IMG/VR virus record: IMGVR_UViG_3300042544_003680
Span: 1-64,000 of that record
From: a virus
Strand: one strand, 5' to 3'
DNA: 64,000 bases
Below are positions 33,801 to 40,941 of this stretch, piece after piece; position 1 is the stretch's first letter, and every line of letters begins with the position of its first letter. The position numbers were made by a program, and so were the translations under genes. Under the pieces are notes generated by a model. That model had not been told where the DNA came from and did not search any database. It saw only the letters and a program-made list of their open reading frames with translations.

Positions 33801-36092
33801 TAACGATGAACCTGTTGCATTACCAACTGTTCCATTGCTATACTTGTAATCCCATTTAACATCAGCACTATTAACATTCAAGTTTGCATAAATGGCTGAT
33901 AAAAGAATCGTTCCAGAAGTGGAATAGAATATATTAGTGTATTCGTCACTACGGTAAACATTTGAATCACTTTCTTTTTTGGCATCAATAAACAAATATT
34001 GTTTGAGAGGATATTGACGAAAACTAAACATTTTTGTAGCATTAAAATTAAAATCATCACGAAACAAATTACATGAGATATTGAATAAAACTTGTTTAGG
34101 ATCGGATTCTACAGGAATTGTAGAAAAGGTTGCATTTATTAGAGAATAATTATTAGAACTAGAATATATAGTTGATTCTTTAATAGTTTTTAAATTATCT
34201 TTTGTATATAACACTACACTTCCACGATTATCGTTTGCAGTTTCATTCCATATAATATTAGCGTTTGTAGGAACTCTATACGAATATCCATTACGATTAA
34301 CAAATGCACTAAGCGTGGAATAATTGGCGCTATTATAATCGTTTGTATCGCCTTTTATTTCTAAATATGCACTTCCGAAAACACTGCTTGGAGGAAACCA
34401 AAACGTATTTGCTGATAAATCATATTCTTCAGAATATAAAACAATTTCAGTTTTGTCGATTCCCAAGTTTGAAACTTTGGAATAAACATGTAATGGATAA
34501 AATGTATTTCTTTCTAGAACGTTATCATTCTTATCTCTGAATATTATATTGTCTGGAGGATTTGCATCCCATTTTACTCGGTACTCATTGCTTGGAGTTG
34601 GGAAAATATTTGCTTCAACAATTGCGGTCGAATCTGTGGAAGATGTTAAGAATAAGTTAAAAACAACTTTATCTTTGTTTAGCAAAAATTGAATTTGATT
34701 TTCTTCTTCAAAAATAGCACCTGCGGCAGTTTGTAATTGAATACGAACTTTATGTTTATTACCGCTTCCATCGTTTTTAAAAACTATTTGTTGATGAGAG
34801 TTGGCAGGAAACCATTGCTCACTAACATAAGTTGTTGCAGGTGCAGCAGCACGATATGCTAATAATGAATTATCTCCTCTAGTTTCGATGAAACGTTTAA
34901 ACAATATATTGCTTGTTGTTGGCATGTCATAGGAATTTTGATAATAATTATCAACCATAACAGTTTCAACAGTTGTACTTGAAATTGTTTGTGATGTAAC
35001 AAAACTTGAAGGAGCAAATGTTACCGTGAATAAATCTTTGGTAGGAGATACAAAATTATAATTAAAAAGATAAACTGGAGAATTTGGATACACTCCTTGA
35101 TTAACACTTAATGAAAAATTATTAGTTGCAGTTTTTTGAAAAAGAACGCCTCCCGGAGCAATTGGACTAGATGTTTCATACCAAACAGTTATATCACTAT
35201 TTGGTTTAATATAAAGTGGTGGTTTTAATTCAATTAATACTCCACCACTTTTATCATTCATACTTGCTTGAACAGTGTAAGGTGTTGTTATTCCCATTTC
35301 TGTTAATACTTCACTTTCTAAACATGACAAGTTTGTGACAAAATTATTAGAGATATAATTGAAATTATCATTTGTAAAATAGTCATTATAAAAACTTAAA
35401 ATGAAAATTTGGTCAGGAACATCAACTGCAATATTAGTGGACGTAATAACAGGAATGTCAATTCGTAAACTATTAGCAATCAGATCAGGAGATAAACTAG
35501 AAGAATTGAAAACTCTGTAATAATTTATATTTCTAGAGTATTCGTAATTTTTTCTTCCTCCTGCAAGTGTTGCATAACCTGATAAAGTATCTATGTTTGA
35601 ATCACTAAAATCAACTGTGGAAAAATTAGTTTTTTTGACTAGTTTTCTAAAATCTGGAGTTTGAACTTCTCCATTGAATGCAGATGCACTAACAACCCCA
35701 ATATCCAATGACATTGAAAAATTGTTATTTTTTGTCATTTTTGGCATTGGGTGACTTGGCCAAATTGTTAATGCTGATAAACCTCCTAATAAAGTTAAAT
35801 AAAGATATTCTCGGTCGCTTTTAACATTCCAACGAAAAGGTGCTAAATCATTAGGATTTAAAAAATTAGTTGGAGAAGTTGCACTTAAAACAGTTCCAAC
35901 TGTGTTATTACCAATTAAAGTATAATCATTCGTTTTTCTAAAATTGATTTTGCCTTCCCATGTATCATAATAGAAATAACGAAATCTCACACCAAAACGA
36001 GCATTTGACAATTGAGGATTTAGTTCATTAAAAGAAATGTCGATTCTCTCGTTTGGATATGGATTAGCAATTTGTATAGCACTCAATAACAT
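30873..36092 (-). CDS. Giant virion protein with beta-propeller region, 1739 aa
   Basis: The largest gene of the window. Residues 1-1100 are Asn/Ser/Thr/Tyr-rich and beta-like, probably successive Ig-like or fibre domains. Around 1300-1600 are NHL/propeller-like repeats ('FCVDKDEQLYIVDKDSYIIK', 'RLFILDRGKNTFFVCEFD'). The last 120 residues hold five Trp-x-x-Leu units (ISWKELRS, SSWCVLRG, ICWNFLQ, LTWEELECG, FSWSDLENN) with many Cys. A tail fibre, tailspike or baseplate adhesin is likely. A late box precedes it. Confidence 0.65.
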   Translation of the reverse strand: MLLSAIQIANPYPNERIDISFNELNPQLSNARFGVRFRYFYYDTWEGKINFRKTNDYTLIGNNTVGTVLSATSPTNFLNPNDLAPFRWNVKSDREYLYLTLLGGLSALTIWPSHPMPKMTKNNNFSMSLDIGVVSASAFNGEVQTPDFRKLVKKTNFSTVDFSDSNIDTLSGYATLAGGRKNYEYSRNINYYRVFNSSSLSPDLIANSLRIDIPVITSTNIAVDVPDQIFILSFYNDYFTNDNFNYISNNFVTNLSCLESEVLTEMGITTPYTVQASMNDKSGGVLIELKPPLYIKPNSDITVWYETSSPIAPGGVLFQKTATNNFSLSVNQGVYPNSPVYLFNYNFVSPTKDLFTVTFAPSSFVTSQTISSTTVETVMVDNYYQNSYDMPTTSNILFKRFIETRGDNSLLAYRAAAPATTYVSEQWFPANSHQQIVFKNDGSGNKHKVRIQLQTAAGAIFEEENQIQFLLNKDKVVFNLFLTSSTDSTAIVEANIFPTPSNEYRVKWDANPPDNIIFRDKNDNVLERNTFYPLHVYSKVSNLGIDKTEIVLYSEEYDLSANTFWFPPSSVFGSAYLEIKGDTNDYNSANYSTLSAFVNRNGYSYRVPTNANIIWNETANDNRGSVVLYTKDNLKTIKESTIYSSSNNYSLINATFSTIPVESDPKQVLFNISCNLFRDDFNFNATKMFSFRQYPLKQYLFIDAKKESDSNVYRSDEYTNIFYSTSGTILLSAIYANLNVNSADVKWDYKYSNGTVGNATGSSLNITLNTASACVYLSAFNATPVDGDFKAYNFTDYMCFYLLSSIQPFSYIGIPSNIYVPIYQQEIGDRDGNTTALSFQNNSYLNSLGMSAYKPCHTENFQFSATPGFDRYVWKIGSKIYETNSSFAVIPVTYNDVSSNNTVSVSAYNSIFIESNPVSIYNSASSDNSSVFREDVQFYDFPSPDVFITLSNNYFNVNKYAETPELNCTINTSYTTLVNYNVNLVLSSANFFQTKSLNGNQSIFSKLLKINIENSDFIINENSVNHCKVFLSGNIGINIPGYDYCTQNVPLFSNIVDLIAYNGPNLYLYTGKNLLSTGETATFYNGSNTNFSSLPFSGFSSFVFDNGEGSLQSSLSEFLTTSYSSEGNKSPSLTGILNDGSTTVQTWHNMIYVKNSFEKYDPSIQREFYDEIILPYNLEETRINPNDWQFADKINQCLTKFQTNMEYLSASCSINNINFPKANAGFLGSLFGNFKWHTIYSPDNIQDIYFKNLKSAQIIEDKLLTVNENYIQIYSIDETPELLYSFNRLGDGEVLEEPITIRYNSNEKRLFILDRGKNTFFVCEFDINVPQNIKLTHYWGGVGERTDRTKLNSPTDFCVDKDEQLYIVDKDSYIIKVYNKNLNWLNNIQLDNFSANNRPISISEKDGIFIVLTEDNYITVFDKNEKIINSFFVPECNNAVLNQIYDGIVYAISNNTLFKYSLNGTKISSKTFFDPIIEVFFDYTNLYVLTPQYIYRYIDFTEIDKIIDEDEDKAGFQWNNIFVSEKEFVTAYIYNDSFQKIYDNANLLNSRIFKKLYINIDEKGDVIYQSTSSVSPSALTNRPILLGTNEPVLYDTINRSIENLYNSIVELKDNINYLSIYPNHNNNLQWSWKYHYIDSIQRPSLNKNPISWKELRSNQITGSTQLSGISSWCVLRGGVPGNHSLICWNFLQTQCNSLFPLTWEELECGNCRYPFSWSDLENNCCKTPDFVFEDCVSLC

Positions 36093-36098
36093 TAAAAT

Positions 36099-36106
36099 TA
36101 TTTATT
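36099..36106 (-). promoter_or_regulatory. Late-type promoter box
   Basis: AATAAATA read leftward, 6 nt from the ATG of the 1739-aa gene. Confidence 0.55.
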
Positions 36107-36144
36107 GGAAGGAACAATGGTTTGTAGAAAAAACCAAAAAGTTG

Positions 36145-36173
36145 TTGACAATCCACATCTTATAGTGTAAAAT
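36145..36173 (+). promoter_or_regulatory. Sigma70-like promoter for the first tRNA cluster
   Basis: TTGACA (36145-36150), 17 bp ending AGTG, TAAAAT (36168-36173); the tRNA begins 6 nt later. Confidence 0.7.
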
Positions 36174-36178
36174 AGAAT

Positions 36179-36260
36179 TGCTGGGTGTCTGAAGTTGGTC
36201 ATCAGGGAAGGCTCATAACCTTCTGCGCAAGCCTCGGAGGTTCGAATCCTCCCCCAGCAA
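36179..36260 (+). tRNA. tRNA with CAT anticodon (Met or Ile2)
   Basis: Acceptor TGCTGGG/CCCAGCA, anticodon stem GAAGG/CCTTC with loop CTCATAA, T-arm GGAGG-TTCGAAT-CCTCC. The variable region (12 nt) is longer than usual. CCA is not encoded. The CAT anticodon could be Met or, if modified by the phage TilS, an AUA-reading isoleucine tRNA. Confidence 0.8.
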
Positions 36261-36268
36261 CATAATTT

Positions 36269-36469
36269 ATGAGTATCACAATCCATAAAGCTAACTATAA
36301 ATCTAAGGTTAATGTTTATGTTGGATTTGGGCGCTACGAATTGACTCCGACCACTGTTTGTCGGGGAGGCAAAGGGTATTATTCCCAGCGCCCACCTCGC
36401 GGTCTGATGGTAAGAAATTGGAAGCATGTAACATGCAAACATTGTCTTAGATATTTTCCGAAAAATTAA
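36269..36469 (+). CDS. Small protein with C-terminal CxxC, 66 aa
   Basis: Contains 'VYVGFGRYELTPTTVCRGGK' and the ending 'VTCKHCLRYFPKN', a possible half zinc site. Starts 9 nt after the tRNA and lies 4 nt before the next gene, so it belongs to the rightward run. No known function. Confidence 0.55.
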   Translation: MSITIHKANYKSKVNVYVGFGRYELTPTTVCRGGKGYYSQRPPRGLMVRNWKHVTCKHCLRYFPKN

Positions 36470-36473
36470 AAAT

Positions 36474-36761
36474 ATGTCCGAAGAAAATCCTCAAAATATT
36501 ATACCAATTGCATTAATTACTAAAGTTTTAGAAGAGAATCACACGGATGATTTGGGTAGTCCTGCGGCGATAATTTTGAATAAAAATCAGAATGTGGGAT
36601 TCTATCCACGGTATGTAGCATCCGCAATGATTGCACTTTATGAAGCATTTCTCGCACATGTTCCAGAAAATATTCAGGTTGAATTTGAGCAACAAGTAAA
36701 ACATAATTTTGATGTTATGTTTGAAGAGAAAGACGATCACATGATAACAATAAAAGTATGA
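36474..36761 (+). CDS. Unknown protein, 95 aa, paralogue of the protein at 38903
   Basis: Shares with the 38903 protein the pattern F-Y-x-x-x-x-A-x-I/T-x-A-L-x-[ED]-A-F-x-x-x-V-P-E and a following helix ending K-x-[NY]-F-D. Soluble, acidic. Overlaps the next gene by 4 nt. Confidence 0.55.
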   Translation: MSEENPQNIIPIALITKVLEENHTDDLGSPAAIILNKNQNVGFYPRYVASAMIALYEAFLAHVPENIQVEFEQQVKHNFDVMFEEKDDHMITIKV

Positions 36762-37258
36762 ACGAATCAATCATAGAAAATTTAAAAAATATTTACCACT
36801 ATATTTGTACGACCAGACATACAGGTTTGGGACTCAGGCAAAGTATTGCTGCATTCAGTGATAAAAAACCTATAATTATAGTTCCAACAGAATTGCATAA
36901 AATAGCATATAGGGAGACACATCGGAATGTAGATGTAATATCATTACATGAAGTTAGTACCGCATTAAGAGGACGCAATCAACCAATAATCTTCGATACA
37001 GACACCGTAGGGGAGATTATATCAATGATATTAACGGATTTACATATTTGTATAAGTTCTACAGAAGTATTGCTTTCCCGAGAACTATCTGATTGGGAAA
37101 ATATAGTGAAATTTATAGAATCTGATGGATTTAAATTAATGAATGAATCAGTTAAACTGGCAATAAACGAAAAGAAATCAGAAATCGGCGGAAATATCAC
37201 ACGTTTAGAAAAACATTTACAATTTCTTGTAGAAAAAATTGCAAAAAAGAATAAGTAG
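36758..37258 (+). CDS. Unknown protein, 166 aa
   Basis: N-terminal 'ICTTRHTGLGLRQSIAAF' and beta-alpha segments 'PIIIVPTELHKIAY', 'QPIIFDTDTVGEII' suggest a Rossmann-like or degenerate P-loop fold without a clear Walker motif. C-terminal coiled-coil. Function unknown. Confidence 0.5.
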   Translation: MNESIIENLKNIYHYICTTRHTGLGLRQSIAAFSDKKPIIIVPTELHKIAYRETHRNVDVISLHEVSTALRGRNQPIIFDTDTVGEIISMILTDLHICISSTEVLLSRELSDWENIVKFIESDGFKLMNESVKLAINEKKSEIGGNITRLEKHLQFLVEKIAKKNK

Positions 37259-37268
37259 AAATAACAAC

Positions 37269-37487
37269 ATGGAAAATCTTCCAACATACAAGTTTTCGAC
37301 AAAAGAAAAGACAGCATCTGAAATATTTTCAATGCCAACTCATTTCCGTAGTCATTTTATGGCGGAAGCTCGACCTAGTTTTGCAGGAGCAGAGGCAAGT
37401 GGTTGGCGCAAAAGTCAGAGTTTTATTCAAACAGAAAATACAACTGGAAAAAATAAAAATTTTGACACAACCGTAAAAAATGCGTAG
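37269..37487 (+). CDS. Small unknown protein, 72 aa
   Basis: The ATG at 37269 (MENLPTYKFS) avoids the overlap that an upstream start would create. Polar, probably disordered C-terminus. A terminator follows 30 nt later. Confidence 0.5.
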   Translation: MENLPTYKFSTKEKTASEIFSMPTHFRSHFMAEARPSFAGAEASGWRKSQSFIQTENTTGKNKNFDTTVKNA

Positions 37488-37518
37488 GTAAAGAACTGTA
37501 TTAATTTTGTACTTTCAG

Positions 37519-37550
37519 AGCCTCGCCCAAAAAGCGGGGCTTTAATTTTA
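37519..37550 (+). terminator. Intrinsic terminator
   Basis: AGCCTCGC (37519-37526) pairs with GCGGGGCT (37534-37541) with one G-U, then TTAATTTTA. Confidence 0.75.
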
Positions 37551-37634
37551 TCAGAAATAGTCGTTGATCAAAACCGAGAATCAACTTAAAAGGCCAAAAA
37601 TGAGCTATAATCATTTAATCTGTGAAACAGGGTT

Positions 37635-38138
37635 ATGAATAATAACCGTAACAATCGTATGAAAAATTATAAAAAAGAAATAGAAAAGTTATTAGAACAA
37701 TCAACTGATTGGAAATGCACGGTTTGTAAAAACAGAACTGCCAGAGTTGTTCACTCTTTTATTCTGAATAGAAAAATTGAGAAAATAAGTGATTGCACAA
37801 TTGTTTGTAAATCTTGTAAAGAAGAAATAGATTTTGCGATAGAAAACCAATACATTTCCCAAAAAGTTTCCGAATTAGAAGAAATAAAAGAAAAAACATT
37901 GAGTCTTAGAAATGATTCTTATCAGTTTTGGAAAATCAAGTTTTTGGAAAAAAGAAGTTTGACAGAAGAAGAATTAGGGTGTATAGAAGGCTTAACAAAA
38001 GCAAGAAAAAGGAAACTTTCAAGTGCTTTGAAAAAAGATTTTCAAAGAAAAGATTTGTATAAAATGAAATTCAATGAAAAAGAAATTCAAAAAATGAAAA
38101 AGATGCTAATCACATTTCAATATAGAACCATAGTCTAA
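37635..38138 (+). CDS. Zinc-ribbon protein, 167 aa, ending inside a tRNA gene
   Basis: Two CxxC pairs ('WKCTVCKNR' and 'IVCKSCKEEID') about 33 residues apart indicate a zinc ribbon; the rest is basic and helical. Possibly HNH-derived but no His-Asn-His core is seen. The last 14 nt, including TAA, are the 5' end of the tRNA-Asp gene. A TATAAT (37606-37611) and a small hairpin (37563-37585) precede it. Confidence 0.55.
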   Translation: MNNNRNNRMKNYKKEIEKLLEQSTDWKCTVCKNRTARVVHSFILNRKIEKISDCTIVCKSCKEEIDFAIENQYISQKVSELEEIKEKTLSLRNDSYQFWKIKFLEKRSLTEEELGCIEGLTKARKRKLSSALKKDFQRKDLYKMKFNEKEIQKMKKMLITFQYRTIV

Positions 38139-38199
38139 CTGGCAAGACGCAACCCTGTCACGGTTGAAGATGCGGATTCGAATTCCGTTGGTTCTGCCA
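38125..38199 (+). tRNA. tRNA-Asp (GTC)
   Basis: Acceptor AGAACCA/TGGTTCT, anticodon loop with GTC, T-arm GCGGA-TTCGAAT-TCCGT, discriminator G and encoded CCA. Its first 14 nt are shared with the preceding protein gene. Confidence 0.9.
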
Positions 38200-38202
38200 T
38201 TT

Positions 38203-38295
38203 GGGTAGTTTAGTGGACAAGCGTGCCACGTTTGCTTGGAAAGCAAAATAGACTATAATAAAATATAGTCTGGGGAGCATGTCCTCAATTACCCG
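38203..38295 (+). tRNA. tRNA-Ser (GGA), atypical T-arm
   Basis: Anticodon stem TTTGC/GCAAA with loop TTGGAAA; long variable arm AGACTATA/TATAGTCT. Acceptor GGGTAGT/ATTACCC with a G-U. The T-arm (GGGG-AGCATGT-CCTC) lacks TTCG and is irregular; CCA is not encoded. Confidence 0.75.
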
Positions 38296-38299
38296 CCCT

Positions 38300-38436
38300 T
38301 AATCAACAATCGCTGCAAAAATGAGGTGCTGCATAAACCCAAATCCTCTAACAGTTCAAGATGTATTTGTTTTGGTTTATGACAAATGCCGTTGATTAGG
38401 CATCACTCATTAGAACTAGCTTACTCTAATGGAGTG
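38300..38436 (+). ncRNA. Candidate structured RNA in the tRNA cluster
   Basis: TAATCAAC (38300-38307) pairs with GTTGATTA (38391-38398), enclosing CATAAACC (38332-38339) with GGTTTATG (38374-38381). A separate hairpin CACTCATTAGA/TCTAAT-G-GAGTG occupies 38404-38436. The segment has no ORF and is co-oriented with tRNAs. Family unknown. Confidence 0.45.
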
Positions 38437-38442
38437 AACATT

Positions 38443-38514
38443 GCCTGTGTGGCTGAATGGTTAAGCACCTCTCTTGTAAAGAGGATTACGGGGGTTCGAT
38501 CCCCTCCACAGGCT
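38443..38514 (+). tRNA. tRNA-Thr (TGT)
   Basis: Acceptor GCCTGTG/CACAGGC, anticodon stem CCTCT/AGAGG with loop CTTGTAA, T-arm GGGGG-TTCGATC-CCCTC. Confidence 0.9.
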
Positions 38515-38520
38515 CATTAA

Positions 38521-38588
38521 TTTTTAGTCGAATAAGAAGTTCAACCTCCGGGAGGAGGGAAGTAAAGGTGCAAGTCCTTTATAAAAAT
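38521..38588 (+). tRNA. Degenerate tRNA-like element
   Basis: Acceptor-like TTTTTAG/ATAAAAA (one mismatch), three-base D-stem GAA/TTC and a T-arm AAAGG-TGCAAGT-CCTTT are present. The anticodon arm is only CCTC/GAGG with a 6-nt loop and no T33, so no anticodon can be assigned. Possibly a decayed tRNA. Confidence 0.35.
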
Positions 38589-38595
38589 TATATAT

Positions 38596-38669
38596 ACGCA
38601 TCAATGCCAAGGCTGGCGAATTGGACTCCAAATCCGATTGGCCCGATTCGATTTCGGGGGTGCGTGCCA
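38596..38669 (+). tRNA. tRNA-Trp (CCA)
   Basis: Acceptor ACGCATC/GGTGCGT, anticodon stem TTGGA/TCCGA with loop CTCCAAA, T-arm CCCGA-TTCGATT-TCGGG, discriminator G and encoded CCA. Confidence 0.85.
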
Positions 38670-38678
38670 CCAAAATTG

Positions 38679-38706
38679 TTGACAATCTCCGGATATGTGA
38701 TAAAAT
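38679..38706 (+). promoter_or_regulatory. Sigma70-like promoter upstream of a -10 repeat array
   Basis: TTGACA (38679-38684), 16 bp ending GTGA, TAAAAT (38701-38706), directly followed by four 14-bp repeats. Confidence 0.65.
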
Positions 38707-38762
38707 ACGACTATAAAAATACGACTATAAAAATACGACTATAAAAATACGACTATAAAAAT
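38707..38762 (+). repeat. Four tandem 14-bp repeats with -10-like boxes
   Basis: ACGACTATAAAAAT is repeated exactly four times (38707, 38721, 38735, 38749), each carrying TATAAAAAT. The last copy abuts tRNA-Gly. The array separates the TTGACA promoter from the tRNA by 56 bp. Confidence 0.9.
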
Positions 38763-38836
38763 GCGTGATTAGTTTAGTGGCAGAACATGACATTGCCAAT
38801 GTCGAAACGAGAGTTCGATTCTCTCATCACGCACCA
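38763..38836 (+). tRNA. tRNA-Gly (GCC)
   Basis: Acceptor GCGTGAT/ATCACGC, anticodon loop TTGCCAA, T-arm GAGAG-TTCGATT-CTCTC, discriminator A and encoded CCA. Confidence 0.9.
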
Positions 38837-38902
38837 TCTAATAATTAACGGAAATATGAAACATCAAATAGAAATCATCGGACAAATTGGAAATATGGAA
38901 AT

Positions 38903-39187
38903 ATGGAAAGTACATCAATAGATGGTAAAACGGAAGATCGTGGTGTAGTAAGATTGGAGACAGTTCCATTATCACTTGAGTTTAATGATGATAGTGGGAA
39001 AATTGATCCTCTTCGTCTTGCTTTTTATGCAGCAGGAACAATTAGGGCATTATTTGATGCTTTTTCAGTTTTAGTTCCTGAAGCAAAAGATTCTTTTAAA
39101 GAAAATTTTAAAAAATATTTCGACGAGTCCTTGGAAAAAGGTGAGGTTAAAATTTATAACAAAGATGAATATGAAATCATTGAATAA
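38903..39187 (+). CDS. Unknown protein, 94 aa, paralogue of the protein at 36474
   Basis: 'LAFYAAGTIRALFDAFSVLV' then 'PEAKDSFKENFKKYFDESL' aligns with the 36474 product. The N-terminal region is beta-like. Function unknown. Confidence 0.55.
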   Translation: MESTSIDGKTEDRGVVRLETVPLSLEFNDDSGKIDPLRLAFYAAGTIRALFDAFSVLVPEAKDSFKENFKKYFDESLEKGEVKIYNKDEYEIIE

Positions 39188-39209
39188 TACTAATAATTAA
39201 TAATATAAT

Positions 39210-39419
39210 ATGTACAATACTCTTAAAAATAACATTAATAATGCAGTAATATTGTGGTTTGATTCATATAGAAGAAAATCGTATCATGTAATATTTAAAT
39301 GGTTATATAATATATTAGTAGGATTGCCGGGAACAGCATTAATTATTGTTAATTTACCATTTGTAGCAGTTTTGGTATTTGTACGGATGGATTGTATCAG
39401 GTATACTGTATTTCATTGA
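39210..39419 (+). CDS. Small membrane protein, 69 aa
   Basis: One or two hydrophobic spans in 'WLYNILVGLPGTALIIVNLP' and 'FVAVLVFV' after a basic amphipathic N-terminus. No family recognised. Confidence 0.5.
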   Translation: MYNTLKNNINNAVILWFDSYRRKSYHVIFKWLYNILVGLPGTALIIVNLPFVAVLVFVRMDCIRYTVFH

Positions 39420-39464
39420 TAAGTCTATAGCTTTTGTTTTGAAGAATATAAAAAACGATAAATA

Positions 39465-39641
39465 ATGAAAACGTTTCAAGAACTCTTAAAAGAAGAGGAG
39501 GAAAAGGCACTTCAACTATTAAAAACGAGAAAAACATTTAAACAAATTTTAGAAGAGCAATTAGCAGAAGTTTTTCAAAAAGAGTTTCCAGACGCTACAA
39601 TAGATTCTTCTAAAATAAAAGTAACAGCATCTAAAAGATAA
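39465..39641 (+). CDS. 58-aa protein with T4-like capsid-targeting N-terminus
   Basis: Begins MKTFQELLKEEEEKA, very close to the T4 internal-protein tag MKTYQEFIAEA, and continues as a charged coiled coil to a basic C-terminus (KIKVTASKR). Too short for default gene calling but the start, stop and tag are clear. GATAAATA (39457-39464) touches the ATG. Candidate internal head protein. Confidence 0.5.
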   Translation: MKTFQELLKEEEEKALQLLKTRKTFKQILEEQLAEVFQKEFPDATIDSSKIKVTASKR

Positions 39642-39653
39642 CCATCAAACAAT

Positions 39654-39884
39654 ATGGAAAAATTAAAAATAATTAAAGATGGATTAGTAGCGATTTCTTA
39701 TTTGCTCCTAAACCTAGTGATCTTTGTACCAACATTATTGTTACTAGTGTTAATAGTCAACATTGGTAAACTAATTGCACGGGCAGGAAGTGTAATAGAA
39801 GGAATTGGCGAAAATATAGAGTATATATTCAAAAAATTAGCGATGAAGGTGATTAGATGCGGAGATAAAATATTTTTAGAATAA
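39654..39884 (+). CDS. Small membrane protein, 76 aa
   Basis: A long hydrophobic stretch (about 14-40, 'YLLLNLVIFVPTLLLLVLIV') followed by an amphipathic helix and a basic end. Ends 4 nt before tRNA-Ala. Unknown role, possibly lysis or membrane remodelling. Confidence 0.5.
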   Translation: MEKLKIIKDGLVAISYLLLNLVIFVPTLLLLVLIVNIGKLIARAGSVIEGIGENIEYIFKKLAMKVIRCGDKIFLE

Positions 39885-39888
39885 ACAT

Positions 39889-39968
39889 GGGGGTTGGGAC
39901 TGCTTGGAGTGGTCGCCTGTTTTGCAAACAGGATATTCAGGTGGGATCGTAACCCACAACCTCCACCA
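39889..39968 (+). tRNA. tRNA-Ala (TGC)
   Basis: Acceptor GGGGGTT/AACCTCC with a G3-U70 pair, the alanine identity element; anticodon stem CCTGT/ACAGG with loop TTTGCAA; T-arm GTGGG-ATCGTAA-CCCAC; encoded CCA. Confidence 0.85.
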
Positions 39969-39987
39969 TTATTATATAAATAATAGC

Positions 39988-40434
39988 ATGGAATTACCTC
40001 AGATATATGAAAACATGCTAATAGAATATTGTTCTGGAAATTTAATAAATGAATCTTTTATAGGAGATTATATCGAAAATACGGATGAATTTGATATGGA
40101 ACTGGTAGAAGAAATTAAATTAGATGAATATACTCTATTTTTAGCCAAGGATGAGGGTAATAATTATTGGTTGGGGTTAACCTCTGGTGAACGTCTTTGT
40201 TTTAATCCGGAACAGCAAAATAGGAAATATCCATGTTTAGCAGACCATATTAAAATAGGTGTAGCAAAACAACTTCTAGTTGTGTTAAAAACGTGGACAA
40301 AAAAATACGGATATATTTTAGTAGGTTCTTTTGATGTTAAAAAGTTAAAAAGTTATTATAAAATATTGAAATTTGCGAAATTTGATGTTACGACGTTTAG
40401 AAATGGACCTTTTGAGTGGTATATGATAAGATGA
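39988..40434 (+). CDS. Unknown protein, 148 aa (GNAT-like?)
   Basis: The ATG at 39988 lies outside the tRNA. The C-terminal half ('TKKYGYILVGSFDVKKLKSY', 'ILKFAKFDVTTFRNGPFEWY') faintly recalls an acetyltransferase-like fold, but no acyl-CoA motif is clear. Treated as unknown. Confidence 0.5.
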   Translation: MELPQIYENMLIEYCSGNLINESFIGDYIENTDEFDMELVEEIKLDEYTLFLAKDEGNNYWLGLTSGERLCFNPEQQNRKYPCLADHIKIGVAKQLLVVLKTWTKKYGYILVGSFDVKKLKSYYKILKFAKFDVTTFRNGPFEWYMIR

Positions 40435-40442
40435 AAGTATAT

Positions 40443-40513
40443 CTAGGCGTAGCTTAATGGGAGAGCGGTAGTTTGAATACAGGTTGTGGGGTTAATTCCC
40501 ATCGTCTAGACCA
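40443..40513 (+). tRNA. tRNA-Gln (TTG), copy 1
   Basis: Acceptor CTAGGCG/CGTCTAG, loop GTTTGAA giving TTG, discriminator A and encoded CCA. The anticodon stem has one mismatch. Confidence 0.75.
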
Positions 40514-40516
40514 TTT

Positions 40517-40590
40517 GCTTCTATAGTTCAGTGGTAGAACAGTTGTTTCATAAGCAACATGAAAAGGTTCGATTCCTTTTAGAAGCACCA
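40517..40590 (+). tRNA. tRNA with CAT anticodon (Met or Ile2), copy 2
   Basis: Acceptor GCTTCTA/TAGAAGC, anticodon stem GTTGT/GCAAC with loop TTCATAA, T-arm AAAGG-TTCGATT-CCTTT, encoded CCA. Confidence 0.85.
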
Positions 40591-40606
40591 AATACACATT
40601 TTCTTT

Positions 40607-40634
40607 TTGACAAAAGAACTTTACAGTGTATAGT
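40607..40634 (+). promoter_or_regulatory. Sigma70-like promoter
   Basis: TTGACA (40607-40612), 16 bp ending AGTG, TATAGT (40629-40634); tRNA-Pro starts 11 nt later. Confidence 0.65.
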
Positions 40635-40644
40635 ATAAAAATAT

Positions 40645-40719
40645 CAGGATGTGGCAGACAAGCAATGCGCTACGTTTGGGGCGTAGAATATGTGGGAGCG
40701 TTACCCACCATCTTGACCA
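40645..40719 (+). tRNA. tRNA-Pro (TGG)
   Basis: Acceptor CAGGATG/CATCTTG, anticodon stem CTACG/CGTAG with loop TTTGGGG, discriminator A and encoded CCA. Confidence 0.85.
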
Positions 40720-40722
40720 TTT

Positions 40723-40926
40723 ATGTTAATTAATAAAGATGAACATGCGAGATTTTTAGACCAGAAATATCAAGACGGTTTTAAAAATTTAAAGCCGGAA
40801 GATGTTTGTCCACCATGTCCTTCTTGTAATGGAAAAATGGAACCATGGGATCTTTGGTTGGTAACAGGCGCAAATTGCACTGTTTGTGGATGGAGTATGA
40901 CAGAAGGAACTGGTTGTCTCCTTTAA
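40723..40926 (+). CDS. Zinc-ribbon protein, 67 aa
   Basis: CPSC and CTVC pairs ('PPCPSCNGKM', 'ANCTVCGWSM') make a zinc ribbon. The ATG is 4 nt after the tRNA-Pro CCA. Likely binds nucleic acid or a protein; function unknown. Confidence 0.6.
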   Translation: MLINKDEHARFLDQKYQDGFKNLKPEDVCPPCPSCNGKMEPWDLWLVTGANCTVCGWSMTEGTGCLL

Positions 40927-40941
40927 AAATTATAATAACGT

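Noticed and set aside
36098-36442. Leftward ORF over the tRNA-Met region
   Set aside because: It is antisense to a clear tRNA and a rightward gene and has low-complexity composition.
38457-38744. Rightward ORF spanning tRNA-Thr to the repeat array
   Set aside because: It is built from tRNA and repeat sequence, so it is a by-product and not a gene.
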